The translations under genes were made by a program, and so were the position numbers. Under the pieces are notes generated by a model. It saw nothing but the letters and a program-made list of their open reading frames with translations. It had not been told where the DNA came from and did not search any database. From Flaviflexus salsibiostraticola (GTDB lineage: Bacteria; Actinomycetota; Actinomycetes; Actinomycetales; Actinomycetaceae), in contig NZ_CP034438.1 of assembly GCF_003952265.1 (NCBI RefSeq), forward strand, positions 124,001 through 188,000: a stretch of 64,000 nucleotides of DNA, in the 5' to 3' direction. This document shows positions 9,319 to 19,022 of the stretch, piece after piece. Every line of letters begins with the position of its first letter. Position 1 is the stretch's first letter.

Positions 9319-9395
9319 TGGTGCCCCCAACAGGACTCGAACCTGTGACCTATGGATTATGAGTCCACTGCTCTAACCGACTGAGCTATAGGGGC
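9319..9395 (-). tRNA. tRNA with CAU anticodon (elongator Met or Ile2)
   Basis: Folds as a full cloverleaf: acceptor GCCCCTA with TGGGGGC, D-stem GCTC/GAGC, anticodon loop CTCATAA on a GTGGA/TCCAT stem, T-stem ACAGG/CCTGT, and an encoded ACCA end (9319-9322). The 1-72 pair is intact and the anticodon stem lacks the G-C triplets of the initiator, so this is not initiator tRNA. CAU is read as AUG by elongator tRNA-Met, or as AUA when lysidine-modified (tRNA-Ile2); sequence alone does not separate these two. Confidence 0.93.
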
Positions 9396-9600
9396 CAGCC
9401 TGTTAAGTCTAATAGACCGTCTGGATGTGGGCGAAATGCGCGCACGCGGGCGAATCACGCACAGTGAGCGGCTGTGCAGGCGCCGTGAAATACCGTTCTC
9501 CTGGGTCCGTTCTGCGTGCCCGGTTGGTCAGCGGCGTCCCTAGGTCCCGCCTATCCCGCCTTTGCCCTTCATAGACTCAAGGTGAACCCAAGGAGGGATT

Positions 9601-10431
9601 ATGTCTATTGATTCCCAGGAATTGAGCTCGCCTCCGCGCCGTCTCCCGCGTGCCGGGCACATGACCAACGTCGACCAGGCGGTCCTCGAGCGCGGTCGAG
9701 TTGCGACGGCACAGGCGCCGCTTCCCGCTGAGCATGGTCCACGGCTGCGACAGAAGCGGGTGAGGCCCGCCAACTGGGTGCTCAACGCAACCGCGGCCGT
9801 CACCGGAACCCTACTCGCACTCTTCGTCACCATCCACATGGTCGGCAACCTCAAGGTCTTCGCCGGTGCTGACGCCTTCAACTCGTATGCTCACTGGCTG
9901 CGCGTCGTCGGGTACCCGCTGCTCCCGGAGATGTCGCTCCTGTGGATCGTCCGCTTCGTCATGGCGGGCGCGATCATCCTCCACATCTGGGCCACGCTCC
10001 TCATCCGGTACCGCGGCGCGAAACAGCGCGGTGCTCGACGGTCGCCGATGATGAGGGCGGGTTCCATCATCTCCCGCCTCATGCTCACAACCGGCCTCGT
10101 GCTCCTCGTCTTCATCATCATCCACATCCTCGACCTGACGACGGGCCACATCAACGGAAGCTTCCTCAGCCCGACGGCGACGGAGTCCTTCGCGTACGAG
10201 AACCTCATCGCGTCCTTCCAGCGGCCGCTCTTCGCCGGCGTCTATGTGTTCTCGATGCTCGCACTCGCCGCGCATCTCATCCACGGTCTCTGGCTCATCG
10301 CCACCGACCTTGGGATCACCGGCGGCCGGATCAGGCCGATCTGGAAGGCCGTCGGCTACTCCCTCGGTGTCGTCGTCGCCGCTGTCAACCTGTCGATCCC
10401 CGTCGCCGTCCAGTTGGGAGTGCTCGCGTGA
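9601..10431 (+). CDS. sdhC: Succinate dehydrogenase cytochrome b subunit
   Basis: 276 residues, preceded by a good ribosome site (AAGGAGGG). This is the membrane anchor of complex II. After about 55 hydrophilic residues there are five membrane helices (roughly 58-82, 112-135, 152-178, 205-230, 245-270) carrying histidines suited to bind two hemes (TIHMVGNLKVF, ILHIWATLLI, IIHILDLTTG, AAHLIHGLW). This matches the single-subunit b558-type anchor used with a fused SdhC/D in actinobacteria. First gene of an sdhCAB operon; its stop overlaps the sdhA start by GTGA. Confidence 0.93.
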   Translation: MSIDSQELSSPPRRLPRAGHMTNVDQAVLERGRVATAQAPLPAEHGPRLRQKRVRPANWVLNATAAVTGTLLALFVTIHMVGNLKVFAGADAFNSYAHWLRVVGYPLLPEMSLLWIVRFVMAGAIILHIWATLLIRYRGAKQRGARRSPMMRAGSIISRLMLTTGLVLLVFIIIHILDLTTGHINGSFLSPTATESFAYENLIASFQRPLFAGVYVFSMLALAAHLIHGLWLIATDLGITGGRIRPIWKAVGYSLGVVVAAVNLSIPVAVQLGVLA

Positions 10432-12470
10432 AGATCTTCAAGTCAGCGCCTTGGGGTGCGAAGGACGTGCAGCCATCAGAGGCTCGCGCCGCCACGCCCT
10501 CGACCATTCCACCCATCACCGCGAAGAAGGCCGGAGTCCGCCCCGGCACCGTGCTCGACCCGGCTGAGCCCGATGGCCCCCGCGACACCGCGTGGCAGCG
10601 GGCGAAGGACGGGTACCGCATCGTCTCGCCTCTCAACCGCCGAAAGTTCTCCGTCATCGTCGTCGGCACGGGCCTGGCAGGCGCCGGTGCCGCCGCGACG
10701 CTCGCCGAGCTCGGCTACGACGTCACGTCCGTGACGTACCATGACACTCCTCGCCGCGCCCATTCGGTCGCGGCCCAGGGCGGCATCAACGCCGCACGGG
10801 CGAAGAAGGTCGACAACGACTCGATCTCCCGCTTCGTCACCGACACCGTCAAGGGCGGCGACTTCCGCGGCCGCGAGTCCGAGGCGTTCCGGCTCGCGGA
10901 GGAATCCGCTCGGGTCATCGACCACATGAATGCGATCGGTGCTCCGTTCGCCCGCGAATACGGCGGCTCTCTCAACACGCGGTCCTTCGGCGGCGTGCAG
11001 GTGTCGCGCACCTACTACACCCGTGGACAGACGGGTCAGCAGCTGCAGGTCGCCGCCGCCTCGGATCTTGCGCGCCAGGTGCGGGCAGGACGGGTGAAGC
11101 AGTACGTGCGCCACGAAATGGTGGACCTCATCGTCAAGGATGGCAGGGCCTGCGGCGTCGTTGTCCGTAGCCTGCTGACCGGTGAGCTCAAGCCCCTCAT
11201 GGCACACGCCGTCGTCCTCGCGACCGGCGGCTATGGCAACATCTACTTCCGATCGACGCTCGCGAAGAACTCCAATGCCTCCGCGTCGTGGCGCGCCCAC
11301 AGGCGCGGGGCACATATGGCGATGCCGTCCTTCATCCAGTTCCACCCCACTGCGCTGCCGATCTCGTCGGAGTGGCAGTCGAAGACGATCCTCATGAGCG
11401 AGTCGCTGCGCAACGACGGCCGCATCTGGGTCCCCAAGGATCCAGCCGACGCCCGCCCGGCGAACGACATCCCCGAAGAGGATCGCGACTACTACCTCGA
11501 GCGCAAGTATCCGGCGTTCGGCAACCTCACCCCGCGGGATGTCGCCTCCCGCGCCGCGAAGGAGCAGATCGACAGCGGACACGGCGTGGGTCCGCTCAAG
11601 AACTCCGTCTACCTCGACTTCCGAGACGCGATCGCACGGCTCGGGAAGAAGGAGATCGCCGCCCGGTACGGAAACCTCTTCCACATGTATACCGACGCGA
11701 CGGGGGAGGACCCATACACGGTGCCCATGAGGATTGCGCCCGGCGCGCACTTCACGATGGGCGGGCTGTGGGCCGATTACCAGCTGCAGACGTCGATCCC
11801 GGGACTCTTCGTCGCCGGCGAGGCAGGGTTCAGCTACCACGGCGCCAACCGTCTCGGTGCGAACTCGCTCCTCTCCGCCTGTGTCGACGGTTTCTTCACC
11901 ATCCCGTATACGGTGCCGAACTACCTGGCCGACAAGCTCGGCCAGGAGCTCGTCAGCACCGACGATCCCGCCGTGACCCAGGCCATGGAGGATTCGTACG
12001 CGCGGTTCGATCGGCTCCTCGCCATCGGGGGCACCCGCCCGCCGCGTGACTTCCACCGAGACCTCGGTGAGGTGCTGTATGCGGGGTGCGGGGTGGCACG
12101 CACAAAGAAGGGGCTGATGGAGGCCATCGCGAAGATCCGGGCGATCCGTGCGGACTTCTATCGCGACCTCCACATCGCCGGCCCCGTCGACCGGGTCAAT
12201 CAGGAGCTCGAGTACGCCGGACGCGTCGAGGACTACCTCGAGCTCGCCGAGCTCATGTGCGTTGACGCACTCGAGCGCGAAGAGTCCTGCGGCGCGCACT
12301 TCCGAGAGGAGTATCGCTCGGAGACCGGCGAGGCCAAGCGCGATGACTCGACATGGGCCGCCATCCTCGCCTGGGGGACAGATTCGTGGGAGGGCACGCC
12401 CGCATTCATCCGACACGTGGAGCCGCTCAACTTCGACGCGGTGCCACTCGTAGTGAGGGATTACCGATGA
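10428..12470 (+). CDS. sdhA: Succinate dehydrogenase flavoprotein subunit
   Basis: 680 residues from the GTG at 10428, chosen because it overlaps the sdhC stop; the open frame upstream lies inside sdhC. Carries the FAD-binding motif VVGTGLAGAGAAATLAELGY, the covalent-FAD histidine region RRAHSVAAQGGINAA, substrate-site motifs FIQFHPTALP and HFTMGGLWADYQ, GANRLGANSLLSACVDGFF, and the C-terminal EESCGAHFREE. Oxidises succinate to fumarate in the TCA cycle, or works in reverse as fumarate reductase; the direction is not decidable here. Overlaps sdhB by ATGA. Confidence 0.95.
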   Translation: MKIFKSAPWGAKDVQPSEARAATPSTIPPITAKKAGVRPGTVLDPAEPDGPRDTAWQRAKDGYRIVSPLNRRKFSVIVVGTGLAGAGAAATLAELGYDVTSVTYHDTPRRAHSVAAQGGINAARAKKVDNDSISRFVTDTVKGGDFRGRESEAFRLAEESARVIDHMNAIGAPFAREYGGSLNTRSFGGVQVSRTYYTRGQTGQQLQVAAASDLARQVRAGRVKQYVRHEMVDLIVKDGRACGVVVRSLLTGELKPLMAHAVVLATGGYGNIYFRSTLAKNSNASASWRAHRRGAHMAMPSFIQFHPTALPISSEWQSKTILMSESLRNDGRIWVPKDPADARPANDIPEEDRDYYLERKYPAFGNLTPRDVASRAAKEQIDSGHGVGPLKNSVYLDFRDAIARLGKKEIAARYGNLFHMYTDATGEDPYTVPMRIAPGAHFTMGGLWADYQLQTSIPGLFVAGEAGFSYHGANRLGANSLLSACVDGFFTIPYTVPNYLADKLGQELVSTDDPAVTQAMEDSYARFDRLLAIGGTRPPRDFHRDLGEVLYAGCGVARTKKGLMEAIAKIRAIRADFYRDLHIAGPVDRVNQELEYAGRVEDYLELAELMCVDALEREESCGAHFREEYRSETGEAKRDDSTWAAILAWGTDSWEGTPAFIRHVEPLNFDAVPLVVRDYR

Positions 12471-13216
12471 GGCTGACAGTTCGCGTATGGCGCCAGGCGA
12501 CACCGACGGGCGCCGGCCGCTTTGAGACGCACAGCGTCGAGGGCCTGGAGCCGTCGATGTCTGTCCTCGAGCTGCTCGACAAGATGAACCACGACATCGC
12601 ACTCGAGGGCGGGGAACCGGTCGTCTTCGAGTCCGACTGCCGCGAGGGTATCTGCGGTGCCTGCGGCATCGTCGTCAACGGCCGGCCCCATGGGCCGATC
12701 AAACGCACCCCCGCCTGCCACCAGCGACTCAGCTCCTTCGCCGATGGCTCGACAGTGACGATCGAACCGTTCCGTTCCGGTGCCTACCCGGTCATCGGCG
12801 ACCTCATGGTCGAACGGGCGGGCTTGACGGAGATCATGCAGGCGGGCGGGCACGTCCAGGTCGCCGCGGGCACCGCGCCGGAGGCGGACCAGGATCGCAT
12901 CACCTACAGCGAGGCGGAGGAGGCGCTCGACTTCGCCGCCTGCATCGGATGCGGGGCGTGCGTGGCCGCCTGCCCGAACGGCTCGGCGAATCTCTTCCTC
13001 GGGGCGAAGCTCGCACACCTGGCGAAGCTGCCCATCCCCGCCGCCGAGCGTGGATCCCGCGCTGCGGCGATGGTCGAAGAGGCGGACCGGATCTTCGGGC
13101 CGTGCTCGCTTCACGGCGAGTGCGCGGAGGTCTGCCCCGCGGGCATCCCCCTCGTCGCGGTGTCCTGGGTCAACCGGGAACGGTTGAGGAGGGGCGTCCT
13201 CGGCCGCGACTCCTGA
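12467..13216 (+). CDS. sdhB: Succinate dehydrogenase iron-sulfur subunit
   Basis: 249 residues from the ATG overlapping the sdhA stop. Passes electrons from FAD to the membrane subunit through three clusters. Seen: the 2Fe-2S ligands in SDCREGICGACG with the later ACHQ, then CIGCGACVAACPN and CSLHGECAEVCPAGIP for the two cubane or 3Fe-4S centres. Start fixed by the overlap and by MRLTVRVWRQ aligning with the family N-terminus. Last gene of the operon; a strong hairpin follows. Confidence 0.95.
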   Translation: MRLTVRVWRQATPTGAGRFETHSVEGLEPSMSVLELLDKMNHDIALEGGEPVVFESDCREGICGACGIVVNGRPHGPIKRTPACHQRLSSFADGSTVTIEPFRSGAYPVIGDLMVERAGLTEIMQAGGHVQVAAGTAPEADQDRITYSEAEEALDFAACIGCGACVAACPNGSANLFLGAKLAHLAKLPIPAAERGSRAAAMVEEADRIFGPCSLHGECAEVCPAGIPLVAVSWVNRERLRRGVLGRDS

Positions 13217-13232
13217 CGGAGTCCCACAGTCG

Positions 13233-13274
13233 CAAGGCCCTCAGCTTGATCGTGTGGTGTCAAGCTGAGGGCCT
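13233..13274. terminator. Bidirectional terminator after sdhB
   Basis: Perfect 16-bp stem (13233-13248 with 13259-13274), 10-base loop. It lies between sdhB and the convergent ABC permease gene, so it can end both transcripts. Confidence 0.85.
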
Positions 13275-13281
13275 TGTCTCG

Positions 13282-14904
13282 TCACATGACGGCGAGGTCG
13301 CGGCGCCTGAACGCGACGAAGCCGAGGGCAAGGAGCGCTGCAGCGATCCCAGCCATAATGAGCAGCGGCTGGGCCTGGACATCCTCGAACGGGACGAGCG
13401 GGGTTTGGTTGAGGGGCGAGAGGTTCCGCAGCCACTGGGGAAGCTTGAGAAGGTCCCCGAGGAACGCCTCGAGCGTGACGAAGGCGATGAACACCCACGC
13501 GACAGGCGACAGGCGGGGACTGAGGCCGTACAGGGCGATAGCGAGGACCCCGGATACCGCGACGGCGGGCAGGAACGCGGCGGATGCCGTGAACATGCGC
13601 ATGATCCACGACATATCGCCCGAGGCCACGGCGAGGCCGAGGCCCGCTCCGAATCCGAGGATGACCGTCGCCGCTGCCGACCAGACGGCAGCGACCGCCG
13701 ACCACGCTCCGAGGAGGGTTGACCGGGAGGCCCCGGTCGCGAGCATGCCATCGACGCGGCCGAGGCGCTCCTCGCCGACCATCTGGAGGATTGTCGAGAC
13801 GATGAGGATGACGGGCCCGAGGGCGAGATACATGAGGATGACGGACGCGAACGACAGCGTGAGGTCATCGGCGGAGATCGGCACCCACTGGGAGATGTCC
13901 GGGTTGTCCTCGAGGAAGGAATCGAGTTCCGTTGCAAGGCTGCCGAAGGCGACGGCAAAGAGCGACAGCCCGATGGTCCATGCCATGAACATGCCGGACT
14001 GCATCCGGCTGGCCAGCCCAAGCGGCGTGAGAAGGGGTCGAGCAGCAGTGGCCGGTCCCGGCCTCGAGTGGAAGACGCCCGCGCCGAGGTCGCGGCGCTG
14101 GCTGAGCGCTGCGGCGGCGACGACGAGGAGTGCGATCAGCGCTGCCGAGAGGAGCATCGGCCACCAGCGCAGGTCGACGAACAGCTTCATCTGCTGAGCC
14201 CAGGCGATCGGGGAGAACCACGACAGCCAGGAGCCCTGCGGTTCGATCACGTCGCCGATGCCGCGGATGACGGCGGCGATTCCGAGGGCGCCGAGAGCCA
14301 TGCCCGTGGCCGACCTGCTGTGCTCGGTCAGCTGGGCCGTGAGGAGGGCGATCGCTGCGAAGACGAGGCCGGTCAGGCCGGTGGCGGTTCCGAAGGCGAG
14401 GGAGTCGGCGATCGGCTGGCCCGATGTTGCGAGCGCGAGCGCTGTCGCCGAGCCGACTGCGAGATTGGCGACGGCGACGGCGAGAAGCGCGGCGGTGAGC
14501 GGAGCGTGTCGGCCGACCGGCAGGGAGCGGAGGACCTCGGCTCGGCCGGTCTCCTCCTCCTGGCGCGTGTGGCGGACGACAAGGAGGATGCTCATGATCG
14601 CTGCGGGGATGAAGGTCCACAGCGAGAGCTCGTTCGACAGCATCGCCCCGAAGGTGTAGTTGTCGAGTGAGAAGGCTGGGCCGGTCATCATGATCGCGGC
14701 CGGGTTCGTCATGAGGCTCGCTCGCGCATCCAGCGCCGCCTGAGTCGGGTACGACTCGACGAGGGCGATGACCGACAGGTAGATGATCGCGAAGAACGAG
14801 AGCGTCCAGATGATGATCCGCGTTCTGTCGAGGCGCAGATAGAACCGGAGGATGAAGCCGAGGCCGGTCAGGTCGGACGTCGTGTCGGCGGTCCGCGCAC
14901 TCAT
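13282..14904 (-). CDS. ABC-2 type exporter permease
   Basis: 540 residues with about twelve hydrophobic segments in two repeats of six. It begins with a basic region then FYLRLDRTRIIIWTLSFFAII, and has RHTRQEEETGRAEVLRSLPV, the coupling-helix type motif repeated later as EERLGRVDGMLATGASRS. This duplicated ABC-2 permease layout is typical of actinobacterial antibiotic or multidrug exporters. The ATG overlaps the stop of the upstream ATPase gene by ATGA, so the two form one transporter. The substrate is unknown. Confidence 0.85.
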   Translation of the reverse strand: MSARTADTTSDLTGLGFILRFYLRLDRTRIIIWTLSFFAIIYLSVIALVESYPTQAALDARASLMTNPAAIMMTGPAFSLDNYTFGAMLSNELSLWTFIPAAIMSILLVVRHTRQEEETGRAEVLRSLPVGRHAPLTAALLAVAVANLAVGSATALALATSGQPIADSLAFGTATGLTGLVFAAIALLTAQLTEHSRSATGMALGALGIAAVIRGIGDVIEPQGSWLSWFSPIAWAQQMKLFVDLRWWPMLLSAALIALLVVAAAALSQRRDLGAGVFHSRPGPATAARPLLTPLGLASRMQSGMFMAWTIGLSLFAVAFGSLATELDSFLEDNPDISQWVPISADDLTLSFASVILMYLALGPVILIVSTILQMVGEERLGRVDGMLATGASRSTLLGAWSAVAAVWSAAATVILGFGAGLGLAVASGDMSWIMRMFTASAAFLPAVAVSGVLAIALYGLSPRLSPVAWVFIAFVTLEAFLGDLLKLPQWLRNLSPLNQTPLVPFEDVQAQPLLIMAGIAAALLALGFVAFRRRDLAVM

Positions 14905-15806
14905 TGGTCGTCCTCGATGATGTCGCCATAGTGGCGAAGAAACATCTCCTCCAGCGATGGCGGGCTGATACGGACGTTGACAACCTCGAGCTCGGCGAGC
15001 GTTGAGAGGATCGAGGCGACGGCGTGGTCATCGATGTCGAACGAGACTCTGCTTCCGTCGATGCGCAGATTATGGATCTCGGGGATGGCGGAGAGGCCGG
15101 ACGCGTCGCGGCCGACCGTTGCCCGGACGGTGGAGCGGGTGAGGTGGCGGAGCTCCTCGAGTGGTCCGCTCTGGACGTCCCGGCCCGCGCGAATGATCGT
15201 GACCGAATCACACAGCTTCTCGACCTCGGCGAGGATATGGCTCGAGAGGAGGACGGTTCGTCCCTGGCTCGTCAGGCTCCGGATCTCATCCATGAAGATC
15301 GCCTCCATGAGGGGGTCCAGGCCAGCCGTCGGCTCATCGAGGAGAAGCAGTTCCGCATCCGAGGCAAGTGCTGCCACGAGTGCCACCTTCTGGCGATTGC
15401 CCTTTGAATACGCTCGGGTCTTCTTGGTCGGGTCCAGCTCGAACCGCTCGATCAGCTCCTCCCTGCGCCTCCTCTGGGCGGGGGAGCGGTGATGACGGGT
15501 GAGAATGTCGATGGCCTCGCCGCCTGTCAGGCTCGGCCACAGCGCGGTCTCGCCCGCCACGTAGGCAATGCGTCGATGGATCGCGACGGAATCCGCCCAG
15601 GGGTCCATGCCGAGCACGCGCACCTCGCCCTCATCGTGTCGGAGGAGTCCGAGGAGAATGCGGATCGTTGTCGACTTGCCGGAGCCGTTCGGCCCGAGGA
15701 AACCTTTCACCTCGCCCGGCTGAACCTCGAGCGACAGCCCGTCGAGGGCACGGGTGGTACCGAACGTTCGGACCAGATTGGATACAGAGACTGCAGGCTC
15801 GCCCAT
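14901..15806 (-). CDS. ABC transporter ATP-binding protein (exporter type)
   Basis: 301 residues. Walker A GPNGSGKSTT, Q-loop region, signature YSKGNRQKVALVAAL in place of LSGGQ, Walker B LLLLDEPTAGLD, and the switch histidine in LLSSHILAEVEKL. A C-terminal domain of about 80 residues follows, as in drug-resistance ATPases of the DrrA/CcmA type. Partner of the permease that follows with a 4-bp overlap. A -10-like TAGAAT lies on the minus strand near 15855, about 45 bp upstream of the start. Substrate unknown. Confidence 0.9.
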   Translation of the reverse strand: MGEPAVSVSNLVRTFGTTRALDGLSLEVQPGEVKGFLGPNGSGKSTTIRILLGLLRHDEGEVRVLGMDPWADSVAIHRRIAYVAGETALWPSLTGGEAIDILTRHHRSPAQRRRREELIERFELDPTKKTRAYSKGNRQKVALVAALASDAELLLLDEPTAGLDPLMEAIFMDEIRSLTSQGRTVLLSSHILAEVEKLCDSVTIIRAGRDVQSGPLEELRHLTRSTVRATVGRDASGLSAIPEIHNLRIDGSRVSFDIDDHAVASILSTLAELEVVNVRISPPSLEEMFLRHYGDIIEDDQ

Positions 15807-16075
15807 TGCGGCTCCTCACTTCCGACGGTGAGCCCGGGCCCACCCGATGGGCCTATTCTACGCGTCGACGGCTCCCGCGGACTCGGCTCCGGTGCAGAAT
15901 GCCGCCCGGGGCCATCCGAGGTGAGACTTGCTCCGAGCAGGCAGGCTGGCGAACGATGTCCGGCACCGGTGAAGGTGACAGGTTTCGACGATCAACCGAC
16001 GCCCTCGTGGCTCCTCGACAAAGGTCCCAGATCAGTGGGACTAAGCTTGACGTGAGCACATCGAAAGGCGGCATC

Positions 16076-18250
16076 GTGAAGCGGACCAGGTCCACAATTG
16101 CGCGCATCATCATCCTTCTCATCTGGCTCGCCGTCGGCGCAGTCGGCGGCCAGGCCCAGGGCCAGCTGTCCTCGGTGCAGGAGAACGATCAAGCGCTTTA
16201 TCTGCCGGAGTCGGCTGAATCGACACTCGTCGCGGAGAGGGTCGGGGAGTTCAGCGATTCGCAGTCTCTGCCGGTCTTCGTCGTGTTCGAAACGGCCGAT
16301 GGCTCTCCGCTCACCCAAGAGCAGATTGTCGGACTCAACGCCCGGGCGCAGAGTATCGCGCAGGCGCCGATGGCGGACGGGACGGTGCTCGGCGACTATC
16401 TCGACAGCCCGATGTCTGCCTTTGTGCCTGCGGAGAATGGCTCGGCCGGCATGTGGCCGATCGCGCTGGACGCCGCGCAGCTCAAAGACTTCGACGAGTC
16501 CGGTGAGCAGATCCAGTCGACAACGATCGAGGCGATCAGGGCCTACGCTGCCGAGGCGGTTGACGATCTCGGCAATCTTGAGACGTCGACGACCGGCCCC
16601 GGCGCGCTTGTCGCCGACCTCGGAAACGCATTCGACGGCATCGACCTGTTCCTCCTGCTCGTCGCGGTTGTCCTCGTCTTCATCATCCTCATCATCGTCT
16701 ACCGCTCCTTCGTCCTGCCGATCGTCGTCCTGTTGACAGCGATCTTCGCGCTGAGCGGCGCCGGACTCGTCGTCTATTACCTCGCCAAGGCTGAGGTGGT
16801 CCTGCTGTCCGCCCAGACGCAGGGCATCCTCTCGATCCTCGTCATCGGCGCGACGACCGACTACTGCCTCCTCATCATCGCCCGGTACCGCGAGGAGCTC
16901 GGACTCAACGAGTCCCCATTTGACGCGATGAAGAAGGCGATCGCGGCGACATGGGAACCGGTGTTCGCCTCGGCTGCGACGGTGTCCGCCGGGCTCCTGT
17001 GCCTCCTGCTCTCCGATCTGCGCGTAACGACCTCGCTCGGCCCCGTCGCCGTCATCGGCATCATTTTCTGTGTGCTCGCTGCCATGACTCTCCTCCCAGC
17101 GCTTCTCCTGCTGCCGGGCAGGCGAGCCCGGTCGATCTTCTGGCCCGCCAAGGTCGGCAGCCCCAGCAGCGGTGACACGTATGAGAAGAGCGTCGACAGC
17201 GGCTGGTGGGCGCGTTCGGCCCGGTTCGTCGCTCGGAATGATCGCCGGGTGTGGGTCTCGACGTCGGTCGTCCTTCTCGCCTTCGTCGCCTTCGTCCCGA
17301 CCTTTGAGGCGAAGGGCCTGTCGGTTGCGGACACGATCGTCGGCGAGACCGAGGCAGAGGCCGGACTCGAGACCCTCTACGAGATCTTCCCGCAGACGGC
17401 CGGTGCCCAGCCCGTCAACATCCTGGCACCCGAGGACGGGGCCGACGAGGTCGTCACCGCCGTGCAGGGAGTCGATGGCGTCATCTCGGCCGAGGTGACG
17501 ACGAACGACGAGGGTCCCATTGTGCGCGATGGTCAGGTCCTCATCGCCGCCACCACCGCCGCACCGTCCGAGGATCTGGCGGCACAGGAGACAGTCGGCG
17601 ACATTCGGGATGCCGTGGACGGAATGGATGCCTTCGTGGGGGGCGATGCGGCGACACGTCTCGACACTCAGCGGACCGGGACATCGGACCTCATCAAGGT
17701 CGTTCCCGCCACTCTTCTCGTTGTCGGACTCATGCTCATGGTCCTGCTTCGGTCGATTACGGCGCCGCTGCTTGTGCTGGCCGCCAACGTGCTCTCCTTC
17801 GGCGCGACGATGGGACTCGCGGCAATCCTCTTCAATCACGTCCTGGGCTGGCCGGGTTCGGACTCATCCGTGCCGCTCTATGCCTTCATCTTCCTCGTGG
17901 CGCTGTCCATCGACTACACGATCTTCCTCATGACGAGGACGCGGGAGGAGGCGCTCCGGCATGGCACGCGCCGCGGCGTCATCAAGGGCGTGGCGGTGAC
18001 GGGCGGTGTCATCACGTCGGCCGGCATCGTCCTCGCCGCGACGTTCGCCGCCCTCATGGTGATCCCGCTGCTCTTCATGATCCAGCTCGCCATCATCGTT
18101 GCCCTCGGCATCCTCATTGACACCTTCGTGGTCCGCACCCTCCTCATTCCGGGACTTGTCCACGACATCGGCAACCGTGTGTGGTGGCCCTGGCAGGACA
18201 GGATGGTTCAGCCGGAGGACAGTGAAGAGCCGGCAGCGATCGGCTCCTGA
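16076..18250 (+). CDS. MMPL-family RND transporter
   Basis: 724 residues from the GTG at 16076, favoured by a good Shine-Dalgarno (AAAGGCGG, 6-base gap); an alternative in-frame GTG at 16052 would be almost leaderless behind a TAAGCT box. Two-fold repeat: a leading helix (IARIIILLIWLAVGAVGG), a large extracytoplasmic domain, then six helices; the second half starts at RNDRRVWVSTSVVLLAFVAF. Conserved acidic and tyrosine positions for proton coupling are seen in GATTDYCLLIIARYREEL and in LSIDYTIFLMTRTREE. MMPL proteins export lipids or other hydrophobic molecules. Monocistronic, followed by a terminator. Substrate unknown. Confidence 0.9.
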   Translation: MKRTRSTIARIIILLIWLAVGAVGGQAQGQLSSVQENDQALYLPESAESTLVAERVGEFSDSQSLPVFVVFETADGSPLTQEQIVGLNARAQSIAQAPMADGTVLGDYLDSPMSAFVPAENGSAGMWPIALDAAQLKDFDESGEQIQSTTIEAIRAYAAEAVDDLGNLETSTTGPGALVADLGNAFDGIDLFLLLVAVVLVFIILIIVYRSFVLPIVVLLTAIFALSGAGLVVYYLAKAEVVLLSAQTQGILSILVIGATTDYCLLIIARYREELGLNESPFDAMKKAIAATWEPVFASAATVSAGLLCLLLSDLRVTTSLGPVAVIGIIFCVLAAMTLLPALLLLPGRRARSIFWPAKVGSPSSGDTYEKSVDSGWWARSARFVARNDRRVWVSTSVVLLAFVAFVPTFEAKGLSVADTIVGETEAEAGLETLYEIFPQTAGAQPVNILAPEDGADEVVTAVQGVDGVISAEVTTNDEGPIVRDGQVLIAATTAAPSEDLAAQETVGDIRDAVDGMDAFVGGDAATRLDTQRTGTSDLIKVVPATLLVVGLMLMVLLRSITAPLLVLAANVLSFGATMGLAAILFNHVLGWPGSDSSVPLYAFIFLVALSIDYTIFLMTRTREEALRHGTRRGVIKGVAVTGGVITSAGIVLAATFAALMVIPLLFMIQLAIIVALGILIDTFVVRTLLIPGLVHDIGNRVWWPWQDRMVQPEDSEEPAAIGS

Positions 18251-18283
18251 TAAGCACGCACAGGCCCGGTCAGAGAGTGGCCA

Positions 18284-18321
18284 CATGAGTTGACCCGAGC
18301 CGAGGCTCGGGTCAACTCATG
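18284..18321. terminator. Bidirectional terminator between MMPL gene and methyltransferase
   Basis: Perfect 17-bp stem (18284-18300 with 18305-18321) and a CGAG loop, placed between convergent genes. Confidence 0.85.
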
Positions 18322-18347
18322 CATGGAAATGTCGCCGTACCCGCAGG

Positions 18348-18941
18348 TCAGCGGGCGATGATGACGGCGATGAGGAAGTCCTCTGACGGCGGGTCGAGCT
18401 GCCAGCTCGAGAACCTCGATTGCATGGCAAGGCCAGCCTCGGCCAGATCGTCCTCGAACTGCGCGAATTCGTACCCGCGTCCCGCTCCGAATCCGATGGT
18501 CATCCTGCCCCCGGGCGCGAGGTGCTCGCCGAGCCTGCGCAGGGCGGGGATTCTCTCGCTTCCCGCGAGGAACGTCATGACGTTTCCGGCAGAGACGATG
18601 TGATCGAATTCGGCACCATCCAGCGTGAACTCGGCGAGGTTGCCGACGTGCCACTGGGCGAGCGGATGGTCGGTGCGGGCGACGTCGATGAGGTAGGGGT
18701 CAAGGTCGACGCCGACGACCTGATGTCCGCGGCGTGCAAGGTACCCGCCGACGCGCCCAGTCCCGCACCCGGCGTCGAGGATTCGAGCGCCCCGTTCGAC
18801 CATGGCGTCGACGAGCCGTGCCTCGCCGTGGATGTCGCGACCCATCCGCTCCAGATTCCTCCAGCGCTCAGCGTAGTTCGCGGAGTGGTCGGGATTGCGG
18901 GCCGTCACGGCTGTCCAGACGTTCGTCTCGGGGGTGCTCAT
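18348..18941 (-). CDS. Class I SAM-dependent methyltransferase
   Basis: 197 residues. The SAM-binding motif ILDAGCGTGRVGGYLARRGH is followed by GVDLDPYLIDVA (acidic residue contacting the ribose), QWHVGNLAEF and IVSAGNVMTFL. The C-terminal part is short, with no separate substrate domain. This resembles small Methyltransf_25/11 proteins of unknown substrate that often act on small molecules. Monocistronic on the minus strand; no operon partner hints at its role. Confidence 0.82.
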   Translation of the reverse strand: MSTPETNVWTAVTARNPDHSANYAERWRNLERMGRDIHGEARLVDAMVERGARILDAGCGTGRVGGYLARRGHQVVGVDLDPYLIDVARTDHPLAQWHVGNLAEFTLDGAEFDHIVSAGNVMTFLAGSERIPALRRLGEHLAPGGRMTIGFGAGRGYEFAQFEDDLAEAGLAMQSRFSSWQLDPPSEDFLIAVIIAR

Positions 18942-19022
18942 ATGCCTCAGTATCGGCTCTGCACGTGCGGATTGTCGAGTTTGCGACGTCGGGCACAGGC
19001 GGCCCGGCGCCGCGCGTGACCG

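Noticed and set aside
10476..12602. 708-codon open frame antisense to sdhA
   Set aside because: Shadow of a high-GC gene: Arg/Val/Glu-rich composition, no motif, and the plus strand encodes a complete SdhA.
13282..15806. Long frames in alternative registers within the ABC-2 transporter pair
   Set aside because: The minus-strand permease and ATPase explain the whole stretch with full motifs; other frames lack any.
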